NCBI GenBank assembly: GCA_026008535.1
Contig: BRKX01000014.1
Location: forward strand, 43,406,506 to 43,470,505
DNA length: 64,000 nucleotides
Origin: Perilla frutescens
Lineage: Eukaryota > Streptophyta > Magnoliopsida > Lamiales > Lamiaceae
Direction: 5' to 3'
In this document: positions 23,522 to 35,733 of the stretch, in pieces
Layout of the letters: each line of letters begins with the position of its first letter
How positions within the stretch are numbered: the first letter of the stretch is position 1
Position numbers and translations under genes: made by a program
The notes under the pieces: model-generated
What the model saw: the letters and a program-made list of their open reading frames with translations, nothing else
Told to the model about the DNA's origin: nothing
Database searches by the model: none

Positions 23522-25472
23522 GTGGTGGGCTTGATCTTCCTGATGTTCAGCTTTTGGAAGAATGATAGTAGCATCAAGTTGATACTAGTCCCCAAATCGT
23601 ATAGGGCCTTCCCAGTGTGATCGCCTCCTATAGTGACTGATATAGTAAAGCTTCCAGGATCCTTGAGCTTAGCTGGGAGATTCTTCTGGCATAAAGCACT
23701 GCAATTCTCGGAAAGGTTTACCATGGCATAATCACCCAGTCTTCTTTTCTTGGAGATGACATCCTTGAGGAACTTAGCATAACTCGGCATTTGCTGTAAG
23801 GCCTCCACCATAGGTATGTTGATTTGTACCTTCCGGAATATCTCCAAGAACTTAGAGAACTGCTCCTCCACTTTCTTCTTCTACAACCTTTGAGGAAAAG
23901 GTATGGCCACAGATGCAGGAGTGTTCTGAGGTGGCACTGATGCAAGATTATCGGTAGCTGGACTATGACTGTCCGGATCTTCTTCTGACTTCTCAGAATC
24001 TTCATCAGGAGTAGGTGCAAGTCTCGAATTTTTTGGCCCTTCATAAGAAGTCCCACTTCTCAGCTGTATAGCCTTGCACTGCTCCTTGGGATTGACGATT
24101 GTATTGCTAGGAAACTGGCATGGCTGATGCTGATTTTCGACTACTATGGCTAACTGTCCCAACTGCTTCTCAAACATCTTCATTTGAGTTCCCATGGCTC
24201 CAACGGCATTCTCAAGCTTCTCAACTCTAGATTGAGACTCTCACATATATTTTTCTGTCTTGCCCATTAAAGCCATCAAAAGTTCATCCATCTTCGGCTT
24301 CTTGTCTTCATCAATCACGCCATTGGTCACCGAAAAACCCGGTGGTTGCTGTAATGCGGTATTGGGATTCCTATAAGACAGATTGGAATGATTACCTTGG
24401 TAGAATTGATTTCCACCTTGGTAATTGTTGTTGTTCCTATAGCCTCTCTGATTGACATAATTCACATCCTCCATTGCATTCCCTATAATAGTGCATGCGC
24501 CCGAACGTGTCATAGCATCAAATCAGATGTTGATGGTGGCATTCAGAGTAGAAACCTGGGCGACCAGCTTAGAGATAGGGTTAGTGTCATCTACTGATGC
24601 AGTCCTCTTCATAATCTTCACCTGATGATCATTGGTCCACTGATAACTGTTGGTAGCCATGTCTTCAATGATAGACACAACTTGATCATGTCCTTTATTT
24701 AGCAAGGACTCACCTGCAGAGGCATCCAGGAGCCTTTTCATCTCCATGTCGCATCCGTTATAGAAGATGCAAACCTGATGATGAAACCCAAATCCATGAT
24801 TGGGGCACTTCCTCAGCAACTCTCGAAATCTCTCCCATGCTTCGTATAAATTCTCATCCTCATATTGGTGAAATTGAGTGATTTCGCCTTTCAACTTTAG
24901 AGTTAGACCGAGAGGAAAAGATTTATGGAGGAACTTGTGTGCCAAACACTCCCAAATGTCCATCGTGCTGAGATCCAGCGAATGGTACTAGTCTTTGGCA
25001 GCATCCCTTAGTGAAAATGAGAATAGATGAAGTCGAATAGTGTCATCCGAAACCCCATTCATCTTGATGGTACTGCAGATCTCCAAGAACTGTTGTAGAT
25101 GCACATTCGGGTTTTCAGTCTTTAACCCTCCATACTGATTTGTTGAACCATGCCCACTAGTCCCGTTTTCAGTTCGAAATCGTTAGCAATGATCTCGGGA
25201 TCGGGAACATGGCCATGGTTGAGCACCAGCATAAACATCCGATTTATTAGTACTGGAACTGCCTCTCTTGCGGCCTCTTGCTCTTGCATTCGGCGTTGTA
25301 TCTCCTCCAACTGTCTCTGCAGTTGCCGCATTTGCTCGACTGTAACAGGTGCTGCCTGTTGATCTACCATTTCTGTCCTTCTCCTTCTTGCGTTATTGTG
25401 CCGAGCAGTAGCTTCAATCTCAGGATCAAAAGTCTGCAATTGCTCTCCTTTTGACCTGGTGCTCATACACAA
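23522..25472 (-). pseudogene. gypsy-A gag and protease N-terminal half (broken)
   Basis: Starts at 25472 with a Gln/Glu-rich coiled-coil-like segment (residues about 40-75). A missing A near 25130 shifts the frame after GMVQQ; the continuation shows the gag core (WECLAHKFLHKSFP, EAWERFRELLRKCPNHGF, LLNKG) with stops near 24990, at 24523 and 24241 and at 23881, all later parts in one frame. An Asn/Gly/Tyr-rich stretch (YRNNNNYQGGNQFYQGN) lies at about 24400-24460. The protease half carries the catalytic ALYDLGTSIN at about 23590. It ends at the copia-2 target site, about 60 bases past the catalytic Asp. Confidence 0.88.
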
Positions 25473-25591
25473 CCTATGAAATCAGAGGAAAGAAATAATA
25501 TTTAAACAGGAATAAGAAATAAAAATCAAGAAAAAAATGTCTAGAGTAGCAATATAAAACAAACTTGAATAATAGTAAACAAAGAAATAAG

Positions 25592-25609
25592 TCCCCGGCA
25601 ACGGCGCCA
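25592..25609 (-). other. gypsy-A primer binding site, tRNA-Asp type
   Basis: The minus-strand sequence TGGCGCCGTTGCCGGGGA is complementary to the 3' end of plant tRNA-Asp apart from the last positions. This is the usual primer of Athila/Tat elements. It fixes the inner border of the 5' LTR at about 25610. Confidence 0.85.
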
Positions 25610-26900
25610 AAAACTTGTTCGGTATTTTTATTCCACCTAAACTGCAAGTGTACAGCAAGGTTTCTAGTATAATGGTAAACAAGGTCGAATCCACATAGAC
25701 TTAAATTCCATTTACTAGTTATTCTATTTATTCTAACTCTGCTATCTAGACTACCCAAAATTCAGTTTTTTTAAACGAATTAAATAAAGCGATTAAATAA
25801 ATGAAAACACTAAAACTCAACAGTAGATAAAATTGCAGAGAAAATTATCAGGAAGAAAAACGCATTCTACGATTGAACAATCATCATTTAATCCATCTTA
25901 TTAACTAATCAAATATTCATGCTTATGTTGGGATTTTAATCACACTAGAGCAACAACTATGATATTCAGAACCTCTTCTTAGAGAATTAAAAACGTAGAT
26001 CGCACAATAAATAACAATGTCTCCATTTATTATCTAGCATACGACTCCTAAAAGATCCATGGGTTTAATGCTCTCTCCAGTAATTTCAACTCTCTCGAGT
26101 GTTGTTAATTACCAAGTTAATTATTCTGTTCTAGTGTTGAAACTCCTCTCTCGATTTATGAATCAACACAATAAAATACATCAACTAATGGCCAATCAAT
26201 TGACATAAATAAATGCAACCCAAGAATAATTAAACTGCAATAAAAATCATAGACACAAAAAATTAAAATTAATTAAAAGATTTCATAAATGAATCATGAG
26301 TCAACCCTAGAATACTAGGGTTTAATTGTTCATAATAAAATAAACAAAAGAAGTTACGTTCTGGATATTCATGGCCAGACAAGAATTGAAATAAATAAAA
26401 CCCGGAAGATTAAATCTGCCTCAAATCTTAACCTGCTTGAAATCCTTGGTCTTATTCTTCGTGATGCCTTTTCTCCACAGCAAACCTCTGTTTCAATCTT
26501 AGGGTATGGTAACTGGTGGTTAATTTTCGTCCAAAAGGAGTCCTTAGATACCAAGTTAAGAAAAAGCCCAAAAATACAAAGGAAGATTCGGAAAAGCCCG
26601 CTTCATTCGTGACTAGAGTCGCGACTGGCTCGCCCGCGAATTCACGTGGCTAGTTTTTTCACGACCTCAATCATATTCGCGACCCGGGTCGTGAATTTTG
26701 TTCTTCCACACCCCTTCTATGTCGCGATATTGCAGTCACCTTCTCTTGATGATTCGCGACCCCACAGTCGCGATCGGGTCGTGGGTGCTCGCTCGTTATT
26801 TCCTTCTCGGCTTGTTTCATCCCGTTTTCTCGACCAATTTCTTCATGTATTCTCTCGGGACTCCACATTCACTTCAAATCTTCAAAGCATCCAAAATTGA
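25610..26900 (-). repeat. gypsy-A 5' LTR (outer border uncertain)
   Basis: On the minus strand it ends CGAACAAGTTTT before the primer site, after a GTGGATTCGACC phrase usual near the end of such LTRs. At about 26590-26800 it contains TCGCGACC and GGTCGTGAATTTT motifs related to the array at 10593-10825. I could not find the matching 3' LTR with confidence, so the outer end is a guess. Confidence 0.55.
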
Positions 26901-27059
26901 AGAACAAACCTGCAAAATACGTCAAGCGCGACCAACTCCCAAAATCTCGGGAAACTCAAATAAACTGAGATAAAAACACACTTTAAGACATACAAAATAT
27001 GACACAAAAGTATAACAAAACAGTGTAAAATCTCAGTTTATCATGATTCAATCATACAG

Positions 27060-27334
27060 AAAAATCGGTGTGCCCATGATCGAGTGAGTGTGAGTTAAAT
27101 TGAAATTTAGTTCAATCCCGGAACCTTTTGTTATTTGATATTTCTATTAGTTATTTTTGCAGATTTAAATTCTGTTGTTGTGACCACGATACCAACCCCC
27201 CCTCTTGTGATTGGTGACCTGAAAATAAGATCGCATTAGCTCTCTGTGGGATCGATCCTTACTCATAGCTAGCTACGCTCGTTATGGGCACATGAACATA
27301 CAAATTTATTTTGAGCGTGAAACCACCGCACATC
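27060..27334 (+). repeat. Fragment of the 3' end of another gypsy LTR
   Basis: Phrases such as CTCTGTGGGATCGATCC, followed by TAGCTAGCTACGCTCG and TTTATTTTGAGCGTGAA, resemble the end of an Athila-like LTR in + orientation (compare the minus-strand end of the gypsy-A LTR). No primer site follows, so it is a fragment. Confidence 0.45.
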
Positions 27335-28940
27335 ATACCACACAAGCTAATATGTATTAAATAAGTAATTAATTATGCCCATAAACCTAATTGTATCATT
27401 CTTTAAATCTCTAAGTGCATATTTGATAGTTTTTGCTTCACATAATCACTAAAATCTCTCCAATTGCATATTTGATAGTTTTTGCTTCACATAATCACTG
27501 AAATCATCACTATTGCGGCAAAACTAGTAACACACATCAAAACTCTAAATGATAACTAGTTAAGCACAAAAGCTATGAAAATCACATAATTTAATATTCT
27601 AAATATCATCAATTTATTTCCAAAAGTTGCGTACAAATCAAAACTATATTCTAAATATTATCAATGTATATCCAAAAATTGTGTACAAATTAAAACGTCA
27701 AATGATTGCCCAGGGCCTAACATAGGCGCAATTTAATATTCTAAATATTATTAATTTATATCCAAAAGTTGTGTACAAATCAAAACTCCAAATGATTTGC
27801 CCAAGGCCCAACATAGGCACGAGGGGGCAGACGCATTTGTGTGTGCATGTATGAGCTCGCAATCCATATACTTGTGCACATTAGATATTTACTAAAGTAA
27901 TTAAACATTTAAATACAAGTCCTAGATATTTCCCCACATTTGATAAATGCCCTTTCAAGTGATCATGTTTAATAATTAATTTCTCATTTACTTAAAATTA
28001 ATTTTAAAAAAATAAAAATACTACGATTATCTATTACAAACATAAATTAATCATAAACTATTTAATTCATCCAAAAATAAATAATTTGGCCACAAAAATT
28101 GGATAAAATAAACACAGCTTAATTTATAAACCCAGTTTTCAAAACAAAAAATCAGAATGAAGAAAAATAAATTCTTCTTATAAGGAACGAGAAAAATAAA
28201 TTCTTCTTACTTGTTAAGAAAAAAGAATATACGGTGTAATGTGAAAGCATTGGACCACCTGAGGTGACTTGTAGATCGAACAAAACCTTAATTAACAATC
28301 CATTAAATATTTTTATAAACCTAGTTGTCAACTGGCCTTCTGTTGCAGTAAAGAAAGAACAAAATGAGAAAGCAAAAAAATTTAAGTAAAATAAAAGGGT
28401 ATAATTCTTAACCTTAAGCGCTCTTGCGCAGAAGATGAACGGGGCTAAGCGATGCACATGTGTATACCCCTCGAATCATCTCTCTAAATTTAAAATTAAT
28501 ATAATAATCAAACCGAGGTAGTGTAGACTATTCTACGCACGACAAGGTGCTGTTAATAAATAATTATTTGAATAAATTATAAGCAACATGACCAAATATA
28601 GAAGGTAATCAGCAGATTATATAATCGATGATGACGTCGCAGGTGACGAAATTTGTACAAATTTTTTAATATTTATGTACCCAACTTAAATATAAAAATG
28701 AGCGGGATAATCAATGCTGCATATCTGGATGCTATATATTAGTTTAATTAGTAGCTGATAGTTGCGATAAACAAAAAGTGTTTTTGATTTTTTTTTTCCT
28801 TTTTAAATATTCTTGCAAAGAGTACTAAATGATAAACCTCGTAAATAAATTTGTTTGTCGTACAAAAGATAAATTAGGATTTCGTCGTACTTCCTGAGAG
28901 ATATTTTCACAATACTCCCTCAAATTTAAAAATAATGTAA
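27335..28940. other. AT-rich intergenic DNA with short tandem repeats
   Basis: No gene is visible. At 27417-27515 a 49-bp unit (GCATATTTGATAGTTTTTGC start) occurs twice in tandem. At about 27590-27815 a unit with TATTCTAAATATTATC, CCAAAAGTTGTGTACAAATC and GGCC(T/C)AACATAGGC(G/A)C occurs three times with variation. Confidence 0.7.
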
Positions 28941-29472
28941 ATTATACTTAATAATTGATATCCATCCTAACATATTTTTTTAACATCACTTTAATCCCCA
29001 ACATTTTCATTTTGTATCAATTATACCCTTCTTCAAATTTTTTTGCGCCTGAAAATTGATGAAGCCATCGAAATCCATAGGGAAAAATGAAAAAAATAAT
29101 CTGCATATACCAAAATGACATCCAAAATAACATCGTCTTGACTTATGTTAAAAAATTAATTCATCTTTTTTTAAGATTTTTCTACTAAGTGAACGCTTCC
29201 GCCATTGTTGTGGATCTAACCACCTCCGAAATATCGTCATGATAGCTCATGTGGACCACGGGATGACGACCACACTCATGGATCTGCTCGTTTATGACGT
29301 CACTGATGTTCCGCAAGGTTGAGCCAGCTTTCAATTGTCGAAAAAGATGACGGATGCTAGAATTTATACAAAATGAAAAAATTGGGGATTAAATTGCTCC
29401 TGAAAATAGGTTGGTGTATTTATTATTGATATAAATTGTAAACGTTTGGATATTAAATAGAATTTTACCTTA
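28941..29472. repeat. Possible MITE with long inverted ends
   Basis: The left arm (about 28941-29036) and the reverse complement of the right arm (about 29370-29472) share phrases such as TTTAATCCCCAA, TTTTCATTTTGTAT and TTAATA(A/T)(T/C). Similarity is only partial and no target duplication was found. From 29473 to 29839 I see only AT-rich DNA, including an (AT)n tract at 29655-29683. Confidence 0.4.
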
Positions 29473-29650
29473 AAAATATTATCTCCCACACATACTTTTT
29501 CCATCCATCTAGTAATTAAATCATTTTCTTATGTGAAATATTTTTTTTATTTTTCTAATATACCTCAATTTAATGTTCTTTACAATTAACAATCATTTAC
29601 TTTTGATTGAACAAATGCGTATATTATCAAATTTTTATTAAATTTAACTT

Positions 29651-29685
<35 letters not shown>

Positions 29686-30662
29686 GAGCCACATCTAACA
29701 ACCATATAGTCTAGTAGAGGAAGTAGAGGAAGTAAATCATAGCATGTGTTAAATACAAAAAGTGAATGGTTGCTAGCATGACTTCAACCCCGCTGTGGGC
29801 CACTAACTAGATAGAGAACTATACTATTAAATATATTTTGAGTAATTATCTTGAAATACACAAAATTTGGGATATTTTTTTTCACATATTTTTTAAAACG
29901 TAATTTCAAAAACATGCACTTAATTAGCGCTTGTTCAGTTTTTCACATGATTTTAAAATTCCAACCAATTGAATCTGACGTAGTTGTCGGAGATTTCCAC
30001 GTGTACGTACCTCTACGTGTACATCATATTGTCTTAAAATACATGAACTTTGAATTGATTTTGGTTTTTCGCACAATTTTTAAGAAAAGGACATGTTTGT
30101 TTTGTTTTTGTGTTATGCGGAAAATTTATCAATTATTATTATAGAGTTGTTGTAGCAATCATTGTGTTTAATTATTTTATATTGTTTATAGAGATTATAT
30201 TCATTTTAGATATGCGTGAGATAAAATTATTATAAAGTTAATCTAAAAATAATAATTAACGATAAACAAAACAACAAAATAAGGAAATATATGTAATGAA
30301 TCATTTGAACGTGTTGTTTATAGAGATTACATTCATTTTGGATGTGTAAGATAAAATTATTATAAAGTCAGTCTTAAATTAATAATTAACCATAAACTAA
30401 TTAACAAAATAAGCAAATACATGTAATGAAAGTTGTTTGAATTTTTTTTAGTCTATTCAATACATATAATTAATTCACGCTCAAAAAATAAAATAAAATA
30501 ACTATTAGACTTTTTTAAATATCTTTAATATCATACTTAAAACTAACGTAATGTTGTATATTCAAAATAATAATATTTCATTAAATTATATATATATATA
30601 TATTGTTAATTAGATTTATAGAAATATTTGTATATTTTTTACTATTATATTAGAAATAATTA

Positions 30663-31120
30663 GGGTAAAATATACTTTGATACCTACATTTTGCGCTCCT
30701 TTTCAAAAATAGTCCATTTTTTCAAAATCAACAAATAGTATCTACTTTTAAAAAAAATACAAATCTAACATTTGAGCAATTTTACGGCCTATATCATACA
30801 TAGTTTATTATATTTTAATATTTCTTGATTTTAGGATTTATTTTTATGCATTTGAAAAAAAAAATCTTAAAATACAATCAATTACGTACTCTCTCCGTGC
30901 CAATAGCAAGGTCCACCTTTTTATTATTTACTCTCTCTATTTTAATAGAAAGTGGACCTTGCTATTGGGACGGAGGTAGTATAATTTTTGGCGCAGAAAA
31001 TTGATCAAATGTAAGATTTGCCAATATTTTGAAAAAATAGGTACTATTTTGTTAATTTTGAAAAATTGGGCCATGTTTGAAAAAGATCTCAAAATATAAG
31101 TATTAAAATGTAATTTATCC
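30663..31120. mobile_element. Mutator-like MITE, 458 bp, nested in the 1,955-bp element
   Basis: A perfect 9-bp target duplication AAATAATTA lies at 30654-30662 and 31121-31129. The ends are GGGTAAAATATACTTTGATA (left) and GGATAAATTACATTTTAATA (right, reverse complement), and the arms of about 130-150 bp are complementary. A related half-copy lies at 40484-40690. There is no ORF. It is interrupted by the Stowaway at 30889-30979. Confidence 0.75.
30889..30979. mobile_element. Stowaway-type MITE, 91 bp
   Basis: It lies between TA dinucleotides (30887-30888 and 30980-30981). The ends are CTCTCCG and the complement of CGGAGGTAG, as in Tc1/mariner Stowaway elements (CTCCCTCCG). The 17-bp arms CCAATAGCAAGGTCCAC and GTGGACCTTGCTATTGG pair perfectly. 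Confidence 0.82.
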
Positions 31121-31803
31121 AAATAATTAATTGAATTAAACATATCAAATGCATCGTCAATATGTTTATAAATATATATAATTTAATCGTATAATAATTA
31201 ATATTTTATCATTTAACCTTTCCATTTGTGTTGTTGTACCAGTTCTGTATTCGTCAATTTTATTATTCTTTAAGCCAATTAATAATATAAATATATAACT
31301 ATTTAAGTCCTTTCAAATGTCATAGTGATAAATTTACACATCACACATACCCTAGTCATAATATAATGTTCATGCATATTAAATAAATTACATAAAATCA
31401 ACAACATTACAATTATCCAATAATGTTAATTATAATTTATATCTTATTCTATAGTCAATTTTGAAAAATATAAACTAAAGTATTTATATCGCGTTTGCCA
31501 CATTACACAAAAAATAATTAAAAAAAGAAGTGACTAAAATTGGTCATTTTTAAATCATATGAAAAAACAAAAAATGGTCCAAAGTTCATATTTTAAAACA
31601 ATTTAGTGTCCACTTAGTTGTACACGTTAAAATCTCCAACAATCACGTCAAATTTAATTGGGCGGAATTTTAAAAAATCATGTGAAAAATCAAACAGGTA
31701 CTAAGTTCATATTATTAAAACTATATATTTTTTTAAATGTGTGAAAAAAAAGCAAAAATACCCCAAAATTGGTATATTTTAAGACAATTAACCCATATAT
31801 TTT

Positions 31804-32984
31804 TCATGATATGTATGAAAAAGAGACGGATGACTAGATTTTTGAAATCGGTAACTTACATCCTTTCATCATATTATTAGCATGTGTATCATGTATAAAA
31901 TAATATCATAAAATACATGTAAGTATCGCTTCAAAAAAGATGGAATCAAACATGGAACACACATGCAATACAATAATTCAACGAGGCCTAATGTGTGATT
32001 ATAAGTTTCATTTGTAGCGTGTGTGTTTGGGGTGGGGGTGGGGGTGGGGGGAGGAGTGTTGCAGTCCTTTGAAGCTTTAGTAGAGTTTGGTTAAGTCCCT
32101 CTCACCATAATAGCAATTGTCTGTCTGAATTGCTTTTGCTCATGAGAACTGATTCGAAGGACACCGACGATGGTGACAATTCACCACCAATCTGCTGATA
32201 TTTCCCATAACACCACGATTCCTCCCACACGCACTTTTTTATACATCGCTATTATTTTGAATCCTATTAGGTAATGAATTAAAGAAAAATAAACGCGTTT
32301 TCAAATTAGCATTTAAGCCTTGTGAATATGGTTAGTTGATGAGTTACTTCAGAATATCCAAACGATCAAGATCATTGTGTAACAGAGAGATCGAACTTGA
32401 CACATGTTCTAGACCCATTGCTCAAAAAGATATTATTATTAATAATAAATGTTTGATAATATTCTAGTAAAAATAACTTTGATGCAAGTGTGTTTAATTT
32501 TGTTCGAAAAAAAAAATGATAGAGAGAGCGGCATATATATTATATCGTTTCTTGGTGAATATCTACCACTTCAAATGCATCCCTCTTTAGGAATTTCCCC
32601 GGGCACTGAGAAAGACTAGATCTTCTCATAATGTTGGGAAAAGAGTGAGACCTTAAATTACTAATTAGATAATTTCCTATGCACTTAAAAGTCTAAACTC
32701 CTACATGTTATTACATACTTTGACAGTTCGTGAGATTCGAACACCTGAACTTATATTAGACATACTTCCTAGAAACTTAAGGCGGTAATAAAAAGTGGGT
32801 GTGGGTGTTATTTAATATTTTAAAATATAAAGTAAAGAAAAAGAAAAAGAAGGTCAAAGCAAGAATCTTTACAGACTTACTGAAAAACGGAGATATTCTT
32901 TTTTTTTTCCATTCTCAGATGGCTGAATTAGAATTTGATGAAAAATTGTGATAGCAGAAAAATCAAGAAAGATTGAATTAGGAC
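31804..32984. other. AT-rich DNA 3' of the AP2 gene with a G-run
   Basis: No gene is visible. On the + strand at 32029-32054 four G-runs separated by single T bases form a textbook G-quadruplex motif. The part next to 32985 is the presumed 3' UTR and downstream region of AP2; I could not place a polyadenylation signal with confidence. Confidence 0.6.
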
Positions 32985-34456
32985 TTAGGAGGGTCTCATG
33001 AGAGGATGAGACCCATTTTTCTGCAGCCAAAATTGAGGTCTGAATGTCTGCGCAGATGGGAATCCTGATGATGCTGCAGCAGTAGCAAACATTTGAGCTT
33101 GATTCATTTGCCATTGCTGAGAAACCTCTCCTCCTACAACACTCCTCGCCCCTTCGACTGCGCTGCCACCAGAGAACTGATGCATCTGCACCAGCCATTC
33201 ACTCAATCAACTTCAATTTGTAGCAAACAATGCAAAATCGATCAAGAAAGAACACGCACACACACACACACACATATTAATATATTAATATTCTTTACTT
33301 GGTAGTTTTGCGAGTTGAATGGCCTGCTGAACATTTGATGATGGCCAAATCGCGAAACTTCATTGTTGATCTTGAATGATTCGGGAGAGTGGAGCTGTGC
33401 TTGGCTTAGAAGCTGCAAGGTGTCTGTCTCGTTGTGCGCATCTCCTTTCTAATAAATTTATAAACGATAATGTTACGGTTGTCGAATGCAGTCCAAAATA
33501 TGATTAATTGCTCGAATTGAAAGCAATATATACCCGATCAGGCCTCAATGCTTGGTGTCTCCAGTGATCAACTTCAAACGGCACTTGCAAAGAGTGGTGC
33601 TGCTGGTCTCTGTATCCCAACTCACGGGGGCACGTTTGTTGCGAAGCCGAATTCCCCAAGCTCAAGTCAAGATTGTGATCAGCATTGTTTGAAGATTCTG
33701 ATACATACAAGAATTTCGAATTTCGAATTTCAAATTTCAAATTTCAAATCTATATTATTGCAAGAAATTTGATGTTATTTGAGTTAGCACCTGCAGATTT
33801 TAGCTCATCATCATATATGCTGGGGTCGAAATTGGTAACAGCTTCCTTGCCATTACATTTGATGGCGGCTTTATCATAAGCCCTGGTACATGGAAAAATA
33901 ATTCATCTTCAACAATCTTTAAAACACATTAAATTCCAACGACTTAAACCTCAAGAAATTAAATCCACCTTGCAGCTTCAACTTCAGTATCGAAAAGACC
34001 CAAATAAACGTACCTGTCACGAATTCATAGGAATCAAAATTGTAGTATGGTTGGATTTAAGCAAGATTGAGAAAAGTGAAATAGAATTGATTAAAGGTGC
34101 ATATATAGATATAGAATGGTTACTTTTTGCCTAGAAACTGGCCCATTCTAGCTTCCCATCGACCACATTTGTGCAAAGTGACACCTCTATACTTAGAACT
34201 CCCTCTTGGAAAACCAGTACTTTGTCGACGCAATACGTGCACGAATTCCTCCTTTGTTAGATTGCTCATCTGCAATTATATATATATATATATATATACA
34301 TATAGATATAATACAATGTCATATTTGTAAATAAATTTATTTTCATTTCATAAATCAAACAACTTAGGATTCATGTGGATGGTAATCAAGAATACAACTG
34401 TTGAAGATAAGGAATCCACTGTGCAAGATAAGAGGGGAAATAAAACAAAACACAAG

Positions 34457-34491
<35 letters not shown>

Positions 34492-35569
34492 CAAGTGACC
34501 TACCTGTTTTAAGTCTTCTTCATAATCTTCTATACTAAAGTTGATGTCTGCCTCGACTCCTCGGAATTTAATGGCTGCTCTATCATATGCACTGCGACAT
34601 ACATTAATTTGTACACATAAATTAATTAAATACGTTGAAAGCCTTTTCATTTTACGGCCAGTATTGGGTGGAGAAGAGCTTACCGGGCGGCGGCATGGGC
34701 TGTATCGAATCCACCTATACATACAAAAATTCAACAAGGAAAAATACAAATTCCATTCAATTCGACCAATGAGATCAATCACAATATCAAGAATTTTACA
34801 AGGACCAATTAATAATGATGTAATAAAATGACAAGAATTGAAACAAAAAGATGGAAATAAACCAACCTAAATAGACTTGCTTTCCGCAATCCCTGATTCA
34901 AAAAAAAAAAAAAAATTCAGTTGAATTATAGATACATTTTTTAAAAAACTATATAATTATAGATTTTTTTTATGTACGTATGAATTCAAATATTGGAAAA
35001 TACGACAAAAAAGGGTGAATTTTGCAGATGAATATATCATATATTTACCATATGTGCGATTCCCAACGGCCAGTTCGCCGGTAAAACGTGACGCCGCGGT
35101 ATTGTGAGCTCCGGGAACGGGGCCCACGGCGGCTCTTCTTGAGAGGCTGCGCCACCTCCGCAGCCGCCTTCCCAAAAACAGCAACGCCTCCGCCGCCACC
35201 GGCGCGGGGCTCAGACTGGCAAAATTTAACGCCGACCCAGTGCGCCCTGGGGAAGTCGGTGGCGCCGCCGTCCGCCACCATTTCCGACTCATCGACGGGG
35301 AAGAACTGCCGCGTAACGAGCGAGGAGCACGGCGCGGCGTCATCATCGTCGTAGCCGACGCCACCGTGCGCCACGGAGAAGCCGAATATTTTGCTGCTCC
35401 GCTTCCGTCCACCGCTTCTGTCGGCGTCCTCCTCCTCCGAGCCGTCCTCCACCACCACCGCCGATGAGCTCGAATTCGACATGGATCCGACTCGTTTCCC
35501 CTTCTCGTTCGAACACTCCTTCGATTCAACGTCCCTTCTTTGATCCGGTGAGTCGTTGAGATCCCACAT
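32985..35569 (-). CDS. AP2: APETALA2-type transcription factor, ten exons, 487 residues
   Basis: Nuclear DNA-binding regulator of floral organ identity, meristem and seed traits (family knowledge). Exons, minus strand: 35569-35049, 34892-34867, 34714-34684, 34591-34504, 34269-34124, 34013-33969, 33882-33791, 33697-33534, 33448-33299, 33185-32985. All introns are GT-AG, all phases agree and there is no stop until 32985-32987. The N-terminus MWDLNDSPD, the acidic EDGSEEED, FPRAHWVGVKFCQSE and the basic KKSRRGPRSRSS are AP2-clade signatures. AP2 domain 1 is at about residues 155-215 (YRGVTFYRRTGRWESHIW), domain 2 at about 248-305 (YRGVTLHKCGRWEARMGQ). An EAR-type LDLSLG follows; the end is PLMRPS. 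Arabidopsis AP2 has 432 residues. Start chosen because MWDLND is conserved. TOE3-like paralogues are the main alternative. Confidence 0.95.
33059..33079 (-). promoter_or_regulatory. miR172 target site in AP2 exon 10
   Basis: On the minus strand the 21-nt site begins CTGCAGCATCATC and ends AGGATTCC, encoding the end of ATAAASSGFP (residues about 457-463). It matches the known miR172-complementary consensus at all but possibly the last base. In the family miR172 both cleaves the mRNA and represses translation, so this gene is predicted to be repressed as miR172 rises with age. Confidence 0.93.
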
Positions 35570-35699
35570 TTCTCACACCACAGAATCCGAAAAACAAATA
35601 AACTTTTCTTTTTGTTTTTCTTTTTTTTTTTCTGAATTATGATCAGCACAGTCTAATCAAGAAGCAAAACCAAGAACTAATTAAGAGCTCTCCAAAAGG

Positions 35700-35733
<34 letters not shown>

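Larger units (their letters stand above)
8178..26900 (-). mobile_element. Ty3/gypsy element gypsy-A (Athila/Tat-like), split by copia-2
   Basis: On the minus strand the order is 5' LTR, tRNA-Asp primer site (25592-25609), gag (25472 down), protease, then after the copia-2 insertion the rest of protease, RT, RNase H, integrase, a GGGAGGCAACCC motif and a further ORF. Integrase after RT is the gypsy order. The GGCGCCGTTGCCGGGGA primer site and the protease/RT wording (DLGTSIN, PLILGCPFLNT, FMDDFSVYG) are typical of Athila/Tat elements. Polypurine-like AAGTTTGGGGGG lies at about 8180-8192 and a second, AAGTTTGGGGGA, at about 9967-9978. Outer LTR borders are not resolved, so both ends given are approximate. 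Confidence 0.85.
29840..31794. mobile_element. Non-autonomous Mutator-like element, 1,955 bp
   Basis: It has a perfect 9-bp target duplication ATATATTTT at 29831-29839 and 31795-31803, the length typical of Mutator-like elements. Inverted ends start GAGTAATTATCTTGAAAT on the left and GGGTTAATTGTCTTAAAAT on the right (reverse complement). The arms, about 250 bp each (29840-30090, 31530-31794), match with many substitutions. There is no transposase ORF inside. The target sequence is AT-rich, so chance cannot be wholly excluded, but the coincidence with the arm ends supports the call. Confidence 0.7.

Noticed and set aside
27417..27815. CRISPR-like array
   Set aside because: Units are directly adjacent or diverged without unique spacers, in a plant genome; they are ordinary tandem repeats.
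35088..35467. Long open frames on the + strand over AP2 exon 1
   Set aside because: They are antisense shadows of the GC-rich coding exon, whose minus-strand frame has AP2-clade motifs and correct splicing.
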